Origin: an uncultured Granulosicoccaceae bacterium
GTDB taxonomy: Bacteria; Pseudomonadota; Gammaproteobacteria; Granulosicoccales; Granulosicoccaceae
Direction of reading: 5' to 3'
Length of the DNA: 64,000 bases
NCBI GenBank assembly: GCA_938006335.1
Contig: CALLMF010000032.1
Coordinates: 18,673-82,672, forward strand
The translations under genes were made by a program, and so were the position numbers. The notes beneath the pieces were generated by a model. That model ran no database searches and was not told the DNA's origin. It saw only the letters and a program-made list of their open reading frames with translations. Positions 37,750-47,526 of the stretch are shown here, piece after piece (position 1 is the stretch's first letter; the number at the start of each line of letters is the position of its first letter).

Positions 37750-38706
37750 TCAGCCCTCGACGTCATAGTCACGAAGACGGTTGTACAAGGTTTTCAAACT
37801 GATTCCCAGCGTGTCGGCGGCCTTTCGACGATTCCCGCGGTGATGTGAAAGCGTTGCCAGAAACAGCTCCCGCTTTACATCTTCCAGCCTACGCCCTACC
37901 AGGGATCTCACACAGCATCGCGATTGGGCAAATAGCTCCGGCGCCCGATCCTCTCTCGGTTTGAGTTCACCGTCGTCTTCTGTCGAGTGAAACAACGCTG
38001 CGGTGATGCGCTTGAGTTCACGTACATTGCCTGGCCAGTCGTAGGTACGGTAGCTGCGCAGAAGCTCTGGTGATATCGCGCATCGCTTGTTGAATTCTGA
38101 ATTCATGGCATCAACAAAGCGTTGCGCTAGCTGCTCGATGTCCCCTTCGCGATCGCGCAGTGGTGGAATGAACACAAGGCTCTCGAAGGCTTCCACCAGC
38201 ACCGCGCTCAGCTCACCTTTGTGCACCAGCTCGGAGATCGAATTCCGGATGGTCGCAAACACCGATATTGGTACGAACCCACCGGAAGCTTCTTGACAAC
38301 CGGCTCGCAGCAGCCAGTGAGCAAGTTCGTTTTGCTGGCTGATATCGAGCTGCTCAGGCCCTTCGATCAACAAAGAGCGAGCAGACCGGCCCCAGGATGG
38401 TTGACACATGTAGGTCTGCAAGGCGTGACGCGCAGCAGCGGTTCGGCAATCAATGACTGACAGGCCGCGCTCGTCAGCGCTGTCACAATGGATCGCCGCT
38501 GCTACGTTCTTGCGACCAGTACCGTGCTCTCCAAAAACTAACGCACGCACAGGCTGTGCGGCGGCTGCGCGCGCAACTGACGACCGCAGCGCCCGCGTCG
38601 CGTCTGACGACCCGACAAGGTTAGCTGGCGAAACGTCTACCGCTACAGAATAAGACAAGACCGACATACTGTCGGCGGAATGCAACTTTTGCTGTGTATT
38701 GATCAC
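37750..38706 (-). CDS. Degenerate bacterial enhancer-binding-like regulator 2 (AAA+-like plus Fis-type HTH; no GAFTGA)
   Basis: GEHGTGRKN (K to R), SLLIEGPEQL in place of Walker B, no GAFTGA, YDWPGNVRELK, HTH NRRKAADTLGISLKTLYNRLRDYDVEG; paralogous to 32907-33926. Confidence 0.8.
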   Translation of the reverse strand: MINTQQKLHSADSMSVLSYSVAVDVSPANLVGSSDATRALRSSVARAAAAQPVRALVFGEHGTGRKNVAAAIHCDSADERGLSVIDCRTAAARHALQTYMCQPSWGRSARSLLIEGPEQLDISQQNELAHWLLRAGCQEASGGFVPISVFATIRNSISELVHKGELSAVLVEAFESLVFIPPLRDREGDIEQLAQRFVDAMNSEFNKRCAISPELLRSYRTYDWPGNVRELKRITAALFHSTEDDGELKPREDRAPELFAQSRCCVRSLVGRRLEDVKRELFLATLSHHRGNRRKAADTLGISLKTLYNRLRDYDVEG

Positions 38707-38787
38707 GGGGCATCTCCAGAGTGGCAGCGATACTGGTTCACCACATGGCCCATGGCAACACTTGGGTCAAAGTTACGAAACTGGCGG

Positions 38788-39549
38788 TCAGCTTTCTGGA
38801 AACCAGGTCGTATCCAGTTCGCCGTACCGGTCTTCGAAACGCGTGACTGCGATCAGTTCGTCAACTTCAAGTAGCGTCAGCGTATTTGCATCACGTTTCA
38901 AGTAACCCTCGGATTCCAACGTGGACAACGCCTTGCTCACTGACACATTCGTCAAACCGATCAGATCCCCCATCTCGGTCTGCGTCATGGGGCAACGGAT
39001 CGTTGTCTCGACAGGATCGCCCGTCATTCGCAATCGCATGAGCCAGGTCAACAGCATGAATCCCACCCGCTCTACCGCAGACAGGCACCCTATTGCTCGA
39101 ATCAGATCCATATGGATTGCCTGGTCACGTGCAGAGAGCGCGAACAATAAAGCGGACAAGCGAGGCGCAGTTTCAAGAATCGGTGCCAATCCCTGGCGCG
39201 GAAACGGGCACACAACGACATCACCAGCGGCAACCAGATCACAACTCGACAGACCCAACGACAGGTCTGACAGTCCCACCACGTCACCTGGGTGAAAAAC
39301 CCGCGTGATCTGACGCCTTCCGTCGGCGTCCGTGAGCGAGGCATAAAGCCAGCCCGACGTGACAGCATACAAACTGCTGCGGGCAGTCCTGCATGGCTGG
39401 ATCACATCTCCACGCGCGAAGTGAGTTTGCTCTTTTTCGAGCGCCTCGATGAGCCTGAGGTCATTGTCGTCAAGTGCCATGTAGTACGACAAGCTCTGCA
39501 CCAGGCAACTCTCAACGTCGTGTATTCCCAGTGTGTCGGTTTCAGACAT
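38788..39549 (-). CDS. Crp/Fnr family transcriptional regulator
   Basis: cNMP-binding-like region plus HTH CPMTQTEMGDLIGLTNVSVSKALSTLESEGYLKRD. Confidence 0.9.
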   Translation of the reverse strand: MSETDTLGIHDVESCLVQSLSYYMALDDNDLRLIEALEKEQTHFARGDVIQPCRTARSSLYAVTSGWLYASLTDADGRRQITRVFHPGDVVGLSDLSLGLSSCDLVAAGDVVVCPFPRQGLAPILETAPRLSALLFALSARDQAIHMDLIRAIGCLSAVERVGFMLLTWLMRLRMTGDPVETTIRCPMTQTEMGDLIGLTNVSVSKALSTLESEGYLKRDANTLTLLEVDELIAVTRFEDRYGELDTTWFPES

Positions 39550-39829
39550 TCTGACTTTCGATCTCGGATCCACAAGTGGGCACAAATGCGTTGTGGCACA
39601 ACCACTTGCACTTGCACTTGCCACGCGTGACAATACAGGTAAGGCGCAGCTACGTCTCGGCAGTGGGCTGGCCCACGATGGTATCGCGATCGCCTGGAAG
39701 GTAGATCGGACCAACGGCCACTGTACTCGAGTGATATCGGCGAGAGCGCCAGGTAAATGTTGCGTGAAGCGCTTTTGGGTCTGAAATCGATGCGATAAGT
39801 GTCGCAATACCGCAATCACGGATCAGCAC

Positions 39830-40012
39830 ATGGAACTCTCTATCGGCAGCGGCATACTCGGCGTGCTGCATCTGGCGCTCGCCATTTACGCAATTATCAA
39901 GATTGCCGGGAGTGGGGCCAGCACTCTTGCCAAGGTCATCTGGATTCTACTCGTATTGCTTCTGCCCGTCATCGGCCTGATTGCCTGGTTTCTCATCGGG
40001 CCAAAGGGTTGA
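39830..40012 (+). CDS. PLDc_N (phospholipase D nuclease N-terminal-like) small membrane protein
   Basis: LALAIYAIIKIAGSGASTLAKVIWILLVLLLPVIGLIAWFLIGPKG. Confidence 0.88.
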   Translation: MELSIGSGILGVLHLALAIYAIIKIAGSGASTLAKVIWILLVLLLPVIGLIAWFLIGPKG

Positions 40013-40219
40013 CTTGAATCTGCGACCGCACATGAGCCTCCCGATGCGCTTGGGCCAATTGGCATCACAGGGGAAGACCAGCTCAGGCTTCCAACTAGCC
40101 GGCCGCTTGGCGGCCACCCTGATGGTGTAAACCCTGCATTCGACAGCGAATACGAGAATGCCTGATGCAAGCTCTGCTGCCAGTGCAGGCAGTGCACGAA
40201 ACAACCGGACTACAAAACC

Positions 40220-40426
40220 ATGAACTGGGACCAGATCGAAGGCAATTGGAAGCAGGCCGTTGGCCGCGTGAAAGAGCGCTGGGGTGAACTGACCGATGAC
40301 GAGCTCGACCAGATCGCCGGCAACCGGGATCAACTCGAGGGCAAAATTCAGGAGAAGTACGGAAAGACAAAGGAACAAGCGCGGGATGAAGTGGACAAGA
40401 TGCTTTCTGAAGAAGAAAGCGCGTAA
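40220..40426 (+). CDS. CsbD family stress protein
   Basis: MNWDQIEGNWKQAVGRVKERWGELTDDELDQIAGNRDQLEGKIQEKYGKTKEQARDEVD. Confidence 0.95.
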   Translation: MNWDQIEGNWKQAVGRVKERWGELTDDELDQIAGNRDQLEGKIQEKYGKTKEQARDEVDKMLSEEESA

Positions 40427-40558
40427 CGCATTTCCTGAACTGTCACCGGGGTTGGAATTTCGACACGGGCTTCCAGACCCCGGCATTCTTCGGACCGACC
40501 GGTTGATCACTCACGTGTCTCCGGATGGTTCGCTGTCACCTTATTCGTTCGGTACGGC

Positions 40559-41917
40559 ATGCTTGACAACACCAGCACCAAATCCCTCGAGGACTTCATG
40601 TCCTTTGTTCAACTGCGCAGCGCTGGTCAAAAGGAATTTCATCAAGCCGTCAGCGAGGTCGCCAGCGATGTGCTTCCATGGATTCGCAACAAGAGTGAGT
40701 ATCGCGACGCGCGAGTGCTTGAGCGACTGACCGAACCGGATCGCGCTCTTTCGTTTCGCGTGTGCTGGTACGACGATGATGGTGAGCTGCACATCAACCG
40801 CGGCTACCGAGTGCAGCTGACCAATGCCATTGGCCCCTACAAGGGCGGTCTGCGATTCCACCCTTCGGTCAATGAGTCTGTACTCAAGTTTCTGGCCTTT
40901 GAACAGGCGTTCAAGAACTCGCTGACCGGCTTGCCACTGGGTTCTGCCAAGGGTGGATCCGATTTTGACCCCAAGAACAGATCAAACGCTGAAATCATGC
41001 GCTTCTGCCAGTCGTTCATGTCGGAGCTGTACCGGCACATCGGCCCGGACACAGACATACCTGCAGGCGATATCGGCGTTGGCGCTCGCGAGATCGGATA
41101 TCTGTACGGTCAGTACAAGCGGATACGAAACGAATGTGTAGGTGTCCTTACGGGCAAGGGCCTCGAATACGGTGGCAGCGCGCTGCGCTCGGAAGCCACG
41201 GGCTACGGCGTGGTGCACTTCACACAATGCCTGTTGAAGCACCACGGACTTGCCTTGGACGGGCTTACCGTGGCGATCTCCGGCTCAGGTAATGTGGCGC
41301 TGCATGCTGCTGAAAAAGCCGTAGAGATGGGCGCAAAGGTAATTACCCTATCCGACTCGGGCGGCTATGTCCTGGATCCCGATGGCATGAGTCCGGAGAA
41401 ACTGGCGTGGGTGACCGCGCTGAAAACCGACAGGCGCGGACGCATCAGCGAGTACGTCGAAGAATTCAACGGTGAATACCACGCGGGCCAATCGCCCTGG
41501 AGGGTAAACTGCGACATCGCCATGCCTTGCGCAACGCAAAACGAAATCGACAACGACGATGCAATACAACTGATAAAGAACGGTTGTCGGGTGGTTGCGG
41601 AAGGGTCCAACATGCCTACCGGCAAAGATGCGATTCAAAGCTTCATCGATGCCGGTGTGCTGTTTGCACCTGCAAAGGCTGCCAACGCCGGCGGGGTAGC
41701 AATGTCCGGACTGGAGATGAGCCAGAACGCGCAGAAGCGATCCTGGTCTGACGATGAACTAGCGCAATGCCTCGAATCGATCATGCTCGAGATTCACGAT
41801 CGCTGTGTCGAATACGCCACCCGGACCGAAGATGGTCGGGTCAACTACCGCTACGGTGCCAACGTCGCTGGGTTCAAGAAAGTGGCTGATGCCATGCTCT
41901 CCTTCGGTGTTTGCTAG
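40559..41917 (+). CDS. gdhA: NADP-specific glutamate dehydrogenase
   Basis: YKGGLRFHPSVNESVLKFLAFEQAFKNSLTGLPLGSAKGGSDFDPK; start may be an internal ATG. Confidence 0.95.
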   Translation: MLDNTSTKSLEDFMSFVQLRSAGQKEFHQAVSEVASDVLPWIRNKSEYRDARVLERLTEPDRALSFRVCWYDDDGELHINRGYRVQLTNAIGPYKGGLRFHPSVNESVLKFLAFEQAFKNSLTGLPLGSAKGGSDFDPKNRSNAEIMRFCQSFMSELYRHIGPDTDIPAGDIGVGAREIGYLYGQYKRIRNECVGVLTGKGLEYGGSALRSEATGYGVVHFTQCLLKHHGLALDGLTVAISGSGNVALHAAEKAVEMGAKVITLSDSGGYVLDPDGMSPEKLAWVTALKTDRRGRISEYVEEFNGEYHAGQSPWRVNCDIAMPCATQNEIDNDDAIQLIKNGCRVVAEGSNMPTGKDAIQSFIDAGVLFAPAKAANAGGVAMSGLEMSQNAQKRSWSDDELAQCLESIMLEIHDRCVEYATRTEDGRVNYRYGANVAGFKKVADAMLSFGVC

Positions 41918-41947
41918 ATAGCCTTGCGCTGCGTGCCATACCGTCGA

Positions 41948-43429
41948 CTACTCCTGTTTGTTCTCGTCGCTCAAGAGATTCTCGCCACCCTCCTGCGTAG
42001 CCTCACGAGCGAGCGTCGCCTGAACCGGGAGCTCTGCCGATGTATCACTCTCCCCGATGTCGACGGTGGGCTTGTCCTCGCTTCGCTCGGGGCGTGATTC
42101 GGTTGTTCCGGCACTACCTGCAACCGCTTGGCTGCTCTTGCGGTAACGGGGTGTCTGGTCGTGAGTGCTACTGGCAGGCTTGTCAGTCTGCTCGGCCGGC
42201 TGACTCGGGCCGCCAGCGACGGGCAAGGCACCCCCACGCGTATCGACACGTAGGCGATAGATCGGCTCCGGCATGACAATGCCTGCGGCATCGAAACTCT
42301 GTTTCACCCCACGAATTGCCTCGCTGCGCGCCTTGGCAAGATCGGTCTTGCGCTGATCGATCCAGCCGTGCACGCTCAAGGTGACGTTGGAGTCGCCGAG
42401 TTCGCTCACGACGACCCCCGGAGAAGGAGATCTCAGCACACTGTCCGTCTTCTGCAAGGCATCCAGCGCAACCTTGCGCGCGTGCCCGGGATCAAGATCG
42501 GTATCGACGCCTACTTCAAAGGTAAAACGGCGCTCAGGATTACGAGAATAGTTGATGATGGTTGACTTGAACACGGTCGCGTTCGGAATGCGGATGTGGT
42601 TTCCGTCGACAGAAATCAGGATGGTGGCTCGACCGGTGAGCCGTGCCACGTGCCCGGCATGCGCCCCGATTTCGACAAAGTCGCGCGCGAGAAACGGCGT
42701 ACGCAGACTGAGCAGTATGCTGGCGATGTAGTTCTCGACCGTGTCACGTACAGCAAAGCCGATAGCAAGACCGGCGATCCCGGCCGCGCCCAGCACAGTG
42801 CCAATGATTGATGTCGCATCGAGCAGTGACAAGGCGACGATAATCCCAAGCAGTAGAATGAAAATCCGTACTACATTGGCAAAGAGATCAGCCAGAAAGC
42901 TATTCGGTGCTAGCCGATCAAACACACGGCGTCCTTTGGTCAACCAACCGGACACCCACCAGAAAAAAGCGAGGGTTGCCATTGCAATCAGCACCAGCGG
43001 GGATGCTGCGACAACGGAGAGCAGCGTATCCGAGAGCCGCTTGACCGTATCCTCAAGTCGCCGCATGACGTCAGTGTTGACAGTCACCGCTTCGATGACA
43101 TCGACAACTCCGTCGACGCTGCCGGCGAGCGCGTCAGCACGTTCGGCAGCGGTGCTGGAGCTGACCGAACCGGTCAAGGTGACCACGCCATTGGACACAT
43201 CCACCCGCACCTGTTGCAGCGTGTCGAATTCACTGAAAATACCATCGAGCCTGCGCTCGATGGCAAGGTCATCGGCACGCCCTGCGTCGGCTTTGATCGA
43301 TGCGGCTGGCGCCGAGGCGCTATCGTTCAGGTCCAACAGGCCGTCCAGCACGTCCTGGGAAAAGGCAGGCACGATCACCGCAAACGTCAGTGCAAAAAAC
43401 AGCAACACACGTGATGCAAGATGTGACAT
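41948..43429 (-). CDS. BON-domain plus MscS mechanosensitive channel fusion
   Basis: Periplasmic BON-like VRVDVSNGVVTLTGSVSSSTAAERADALAGSVDGVVDVIEAVTV followed by MscS core LGAAGIAGLAIGFAVRDTVENYIASILLSLRTPFLARDFVEI. Confidence 0.92.
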   Translation of the reverse strand: MSHLASRVLLFFALTFAVIVPAFSQDVLDGLLDLNDSASAPAASIKADAGRADDLAIERRLDGIFSEFDTLQQVRVDVSNGVVTLTGSVSSSTAAERADALAGSVDGVVDVIEAVTVNTDVMRRLEDTVKRLSDTLLSVVAASPLVLIAMATLAFFWWVSGWLTKGRRVFDRLAPNSFLADLFANVVRIFILLLGIIVALSLLDATSIIGTVLGAAGIAGLAIGFAVRDTVENYIASILLSLRTPFLARDFVEIGAHAGHVARLTGRATILISVDGNHIRIPNATVFKSTIINYSRNPERRFTFEVGVDTDLDPGHARKVALDALQKTDSVLRSPSPGVVVSELGDSNVTLSVHGWIDQRKTDLAKARSEAIRGVKQSFDAAGIVMPEPIYRLRVDTRGGALPVAGGPSQPAEQTDKPASSTHDQTPRYRKSSQAVAGSAGTTESRPERSEDKPTVDIGESDTSAELPVQATLAREATQEGGENLLSDENKQE

Positions 43430-43642
43430 GCGAAAAGTATGACTTGATCCCGTGCCTGGTTGACCGCGGATACCCGAACTGACAGATCGTACACGGGCGA
43501 GCCCACACCGCCCGGCGCCCGCCTCGTCAGTATGAACGTGATCGACGATTCAATGCCGATCAGGTCAATTATGCAAGCCCTGCGCATGCACAGGATTCGC
43601 CTTGGATGATAGTGTCGCGCCATACCCACAATCAACAAGACA

Positions 43643-45106
43643 ATGACCCTCCAGCTTTCACGTCAGTCTCTTCTGCGCCCGGAAATCTACATCGACGGCA
43701 TCTGGTGTGGTGCGGACGATGGCAGCACGCGTAGCGTCGACAATCCCGCAACCGGCGACACGTTAGCCGAGGTTCCCGATGCCGGGACAGAGGAGACTCG
43801 CCGTGCCATCGAAGCGGCTGACAGGGTGTTGAGTGACTGGCGCTCGAAAAGCGCGCAGGAACGCGCCGGCATACTGCGTCGGTGGCACGACCTGATGCTC
43901 GAACACAAGGAAGACCTTGCGCGCCTGATGACCGCCGAGCAAGGCAAGCCACTGCAGGAGTCGCGTGGCGAGATCGCCTACGGTGCGAGTTACTTCGAGT
44001 GGTTTGCCGAAGAAGCCAAGCGGGTGTATGGCGATGTTATCCCGCCGCCTGACGGCTCCAAACGCATCGTTACCATTCGCCAGCCGGTCGGCGTTGTTGC
44101 GTGCATTACACCCTGGAATTTTCCAAACGCCATGCTGGCCCGAAAGATCGCACCTGCCCTCGCCGTCGGCTGTACGGTTGTGTGCAAACCGGCCAATGCA
44201 ACACCGCTCTCTGCCATGGCCATGATCGTCCTCGCCGAAGAGGCAGGCGTGCCACCGGGTGTCGTCAATATCGTGACCGGCAAGACCAATGACATCGGTG
44301 CGGAGATGACCTCCAATCCGCTGGTGCGAAAACTCACCTTCACGGGCTCCACTCCCGTGGGCAAGCAGCTCATGGCTGAATGCAGCGAGACGGTCAAGCG
44401 TACGTCGATGGAACTGGGTGGCAACGCACCCTTCATCGTTTTCGATGATGCCGACATCGATGCGGCGATCGATGGCGCCATGGTGTGCAAGTTCCGGAAC
44501 GCGGGACAAACCTGCGTATGCGCCAACAGAATCCTTGTGCAAGACGGCATCTACGACACCTTCGCTGCGCGACTGACAGAACGAACCGAGGCCCTGAAAC
44601 TCGGCGACGGCCTCGATGAGGACACCGACGTCGGCCCTTTGATCACGACCTCAGCCGCAAAAGACGTGGTCGAATTCATCGAGCAGGCCGTGTCGTCCGG
44701 GGCCACAATCAGAACCGGTGGCAAGCAGAGCGACAAGGGCGAACGCTTCGTGCAGCCGACTGTCCTGGTCGATGTCAACGATGAGATGCGTGTATTCCGT
44801 GAGGAGATCTTCGGACCGGTGGCTCCACTGTTCCGGTTCTCGACCGAAGAGGAAGCCATCCGCATGGCCAATGACACCGAGTTCGGCCTCGCCTGTTATT
44901 TCTACTCACGCGACATCGGTCGCGTCTGGCGGGTGTCGGAAGCACTCGAGTACGGCATTGTCGGGATCAACGAAGGCATTATCAGCAATGCCGCTGCACC
45001 GTTTGGCGGGGTCAAGGAGTCCGGCCAGGGACGCGAAGGTTCGCGCTACGGCCTTGATGACTACACCGAGATCAAGTATCTGTGCATGGGTGGTATCGAC
45101 GCGTGA
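43643..45106 (+). CDS. gabD: NAD(P)-dependent succinate-semialdehyde dehydrogenase-like aldehyde dehydrogenase
   Basis: ITPWNFPNAMLARKIAPALAVGCTVVCKPA; MELGGNAPFIVFDDAD; RNAGQTCVCANR. Confidence 0.9.
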   Translation: MTLQLSRQSLLRPEIYIDGIWCGADDGSTRSVDNPATGDTLAEVPDAGTEETRRAIEAADRVLSDWRSKSAQERAGILRRWHDLMLEHKEDLARLMTAEQGKPLQESRGEIAYGASYFEWFAEEAKRVYGDVIPPPDGSKRIVTIRQPVGVVACITPWNFPNAMLARKIAPALAVGCTVVCKPANATPLSAMAMIVLAEEAGVPPGVVNIVTGKTNDIGAEMTSNPLVRKLTFTGSTPVGKQLMAECSETVKRTSMELGGNAPFIVFDDADIDAAIDGAMVCKFRNAGQTCVCANRILVQDGIYDTFAARLTERTEALKLGDGLDEDTDVGPLITTSAAKDVVEFIEQAVSSGATIRTGGKQSDKGERFVQPTVLVDVNDEMRVFREEIFGPVAPLFRFSTEEEAIRMANDTEFGLACYFYSRDIGRVWRVSEALEYGIVGINEGIISNAAAPFGGVKESGQGREGSRYGLDDYTEIKYLCMGGIDA

Positions 45107-45143
45107 GACACTGACGGTCACGCAACAAGGGACTCGAGAGACC

Positions 45144-45983
45144 ATGCCCAACGGCAGTTGCCTCTGCGGCGCAGTACAGTTTTCGGTTGATGATGGTGGC
45201 AGCAACATGACGCACTGCCATTGCTCCATGTGCCGACGCCTTCACGGCGCGTTGTTCGCGACGTTCTACGATGCAAGCGGCATCAGCTACACCCAGGGCG
45301 AGGACGCCATCGAGCACTACGAGTCCTCACCCGGGTTTCCACGCTCCTTCTGCAAGCACTGCGGCTCTCCCCTGCCGGACCAGGCGACCGAAGGCGACGG
45401 CGTGTACGTACCCGCAGGCCTGATGGACGATGATCCCGGTGTCCGACCCGAGGCGCATATCTTTGTCGAATCAAAGGCCGCCTGCCACGAGATTACCGAT
45501 GACTTGCCACAGCGCACTCACTACGGCGATGGCGACCTGTCGCGTGTGGTGGATACCCCAGCGTCACCGGAGCGGTCAGACGCGGTGACGGGTCATTGCC
45601 AATGTGGCACGGTCAGCTTCGAGTACACCGGCGAGCCGACCATGGTGATGAACTGCCACTGCAGTCGATGCCGCAAGGTCAAGGGCGCAGCACACGCCAC
45701 CAACGTGTTTGTCAAAGGCGATCAACTTCGCTGGACGGGTGGCGAGGACAACATCACCAACTACGCGCACACGGGTGCCAAGGTCTTCGGAAACGCCTTC
45801 TGCAAGACCTGCGGATCATCGGTGCCGCGCGCCCGCGCGGACGGTAGCGCTTACAACATTCCCGCAGGGAGTCTGGACAAGGCGCCCGGCGCCGATGCCA
45901 AGGGACACATCTTCACAGGATCCAGGGCGCCGTGGTTCGAGGTGACTGACGACAAGCCGCAATGGGATGAGATGCCGACCTGA
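45144..45983 (+). CDS. Protein with two tandem GFA (glutathione-dependent formaldehyde-activating-like) domains
   Basis: GSCLCGAVQF...HCHCSMCRRLHGA...CKHCGSPL and GHCQCGTVSFEY...NCHCSRCRKVKGA...CKTCGSSVPR. Confidence 0.85.
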   Translation: MPNGSCLCGAVQFSVDDGGSNMTHCHCSMCRRLHGALFATFYDASGISYTQGEDAIEHYESSPGFPRSFCKHCGSPLPDQATEGDGVYVPAGLMDDDPGVRPEAHIFVESKAACHEITDDLPQRTHYGDGDLSRVVDTPASPERSDAVTGHCQCGTVSFEYTGEPTMVMNCHCSRCRKVKGAAHATNVFVKGDQLRWTGGEDNITNYAHTGAKVFGNAFCKTCGSSVPRARADGSAYNIPAGSLDKAPGADAKGHIFTGSRAPWFEVTDDKPQWDEMPT

Positions 45984-46016
45984 GATGGCAAGCACCTGCC
46001 CCAGCTCCTGATCACC

Positions 46017-46298
46017 ATGCGACTCTTTGGCCCCGACTCACGCCCGAACACGGTGAATCAGCACCGACTGCATGCAGCGTATGAGCTGAGCTTCACGGTC
46101 GTCGACTTTGTAGCGGCGCTGTGCTTCGTGGTCGGCAGTCTGTTGTTTTTTCGCGAGCAGACGGTCGTGATCGCTACGTGGCTGTTCCTGATTGGCAGTG
46201 TGTGCTTTGCACTGAAACCGACGATTCGCGTAGTGCGTGAATTCCACCTGCTTCGTCAGGGAGACATCGACACTTTGGCAGAACGCGACGGACAGTGA
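46017..46298 (+). CDS. YrhK-like small membrane protein
   Basis: AAYELSFTVVDFVAALCFVVGSLLFFREQTVVIATWLFLIGSVCFALKPTIRVVREFHLLR. Confidence 0.7.
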   Translation: MRLFGPDSRPNTVNQHRLHAAYELSFTVVDFVAALCFVVGSLLFFREQTVVIATWLFLIGSVCFALKPTIRVVREFHLLRQGDIDTLAERDGQ

Positions 46299-46324
46299 TG
46301 TTGCGGCGGCCGATCTCGTCGCCC

Positions 46325-47284
46325 TTACCCGCCCGCAACGCCCGCCACGTTCACATACAAGGCATAGATCGACGAACTCGCCGCCATGAACAAGCGGCTG
46401 TTGGCTCGACCACCGAAGCACACGTTGGCGCAGCGTTCCGGCAAGGCGATTCGACCGATGGGCTGGCCCTCCGGGTCGAAGATCATGACACCGTCCAGCT
46501 CATCGGATCCCATGCCCCAACCGCACCAGAGGTTACCCTCGACATCGACGCGAAAGCCGTCGGGAGTGCCCGGGCCAGCATCGATCAACACGCGCTGATT
46601 GGACACGCTCATTCCGTCTGTCGCCACATCAAAGGCGAGGATCCTTCGGTTCGGCACACCCCTGGACTCAACAAGGTATAGCGTGCGCTCGTCCGGCGAG
46701 AACGCCAGACCATTGGGTCCGAGCACGTCAGCGACCACGACTGTCGCTTCCCCGGTATCCGGGTCGAGTCGATAGACGTGCTGGCCGAGCTCCGGCTCAG
46801 CCTTGTAGCCTTCGTAGTTGCCAAGAATGCCAAACGGTGGATCGGAGAACCAGATGGAACCATCGGACTTCACCACCACGTCATTGGGTGCAGACAAGCG
46901 CTTGCCGTCGTAGCGATCTATCAACACCGTGACCGTTCCATCGTATTCGGTGCGCGTCACACGTCGATCGCCGTGCTCGCAGGTAATCAAACGACCCACT
47001 CGATCCCGCGTCAGACCATTTGCAAAGTTGGATGGCTCGCGGTGCGCTGACACCTGAGCGGTGACCTCATCCCAGCGCATGATCCGGTTGTTGGGGATGT
47101 CACTCCACAACAGACACCGCGCATCCCCAAACCACACCGGGCCCTCCGACCAGCGGCATCCCGTAGCGAGGCGCTCGATGGCCGCCAGAGGCAGTCGGTA
47201 CTTGTCGAATGCCGGATCGAGGGAGATGACGGCGGGGTCGGGGTAGCGAGACGAGGGAGACCAGTTGTTGGGGATTGTGGGCAT
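46325..47284 (-). CDS. SMP-30/gluconolactonase/LRE family protein
   Basis: SEGPVWFGDARCLLWSDIPNNRIMRWDE...PNDVVVKSDGSIWFSDPPFGI...GPNGLAFSPDERTLYLVES. Confidence 0.93.
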   Translation of the reverse strand: MPTIPNNWSPSSRYPDPAVISLDPAFDKYRLPLAAIERLATGCRWSEGPVWFGDARCLLWSDIPNNRIMRWDEVTAQVSAHREPSNFANGLTRDRVGRLITCEHGDRRVTRTEYDGTVTVLIDRYDGKRLSAPNDVVVKSDGSIWFSDPPFGILGNYEGYKAEPELGQHVYRLDPDTGEATVVVADVLGPNGLAFSPDERTLYLVESRGVPNRRILAFDVATDGMSVSNQRVLIDAGPGTPDGFRVDVEGNLWCGWGMGSDELDGVMIFDPEGQPIGRIALPERCANVCFGGRANSRLFMAASSSIYALYVNVAGVAGG

Positions 47285-47526
47285 TGGGATTGAGGAAACG
47301 TTCAGCCGCAGTATGACGACCCGATAGTAACCGTCAGTGACACAGGTAGTCGGCTCGCATTGCAACAAGGATGGTGGCTGCTTGCACATCACCGATGCTC
47401 AAACGCGCTCGCACACCCGTGATGGCGGAGCACACGCAGCAGAGCTTGTCACGGCGCTCTACAAACATCGAGTCCAAGCGGATCATGGTTGCAGTGCACT
47501 GCACCTATCCTATCCTCCATGGTTCG

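Noticed and set aside
43763-44542. 259-aa antisense ORF opposite the aldehyde dehydrogenase
   Set aside because: Lies fully antisense to a strongly supported gene; composition fits a shadow ORF in GC-rich DNA.
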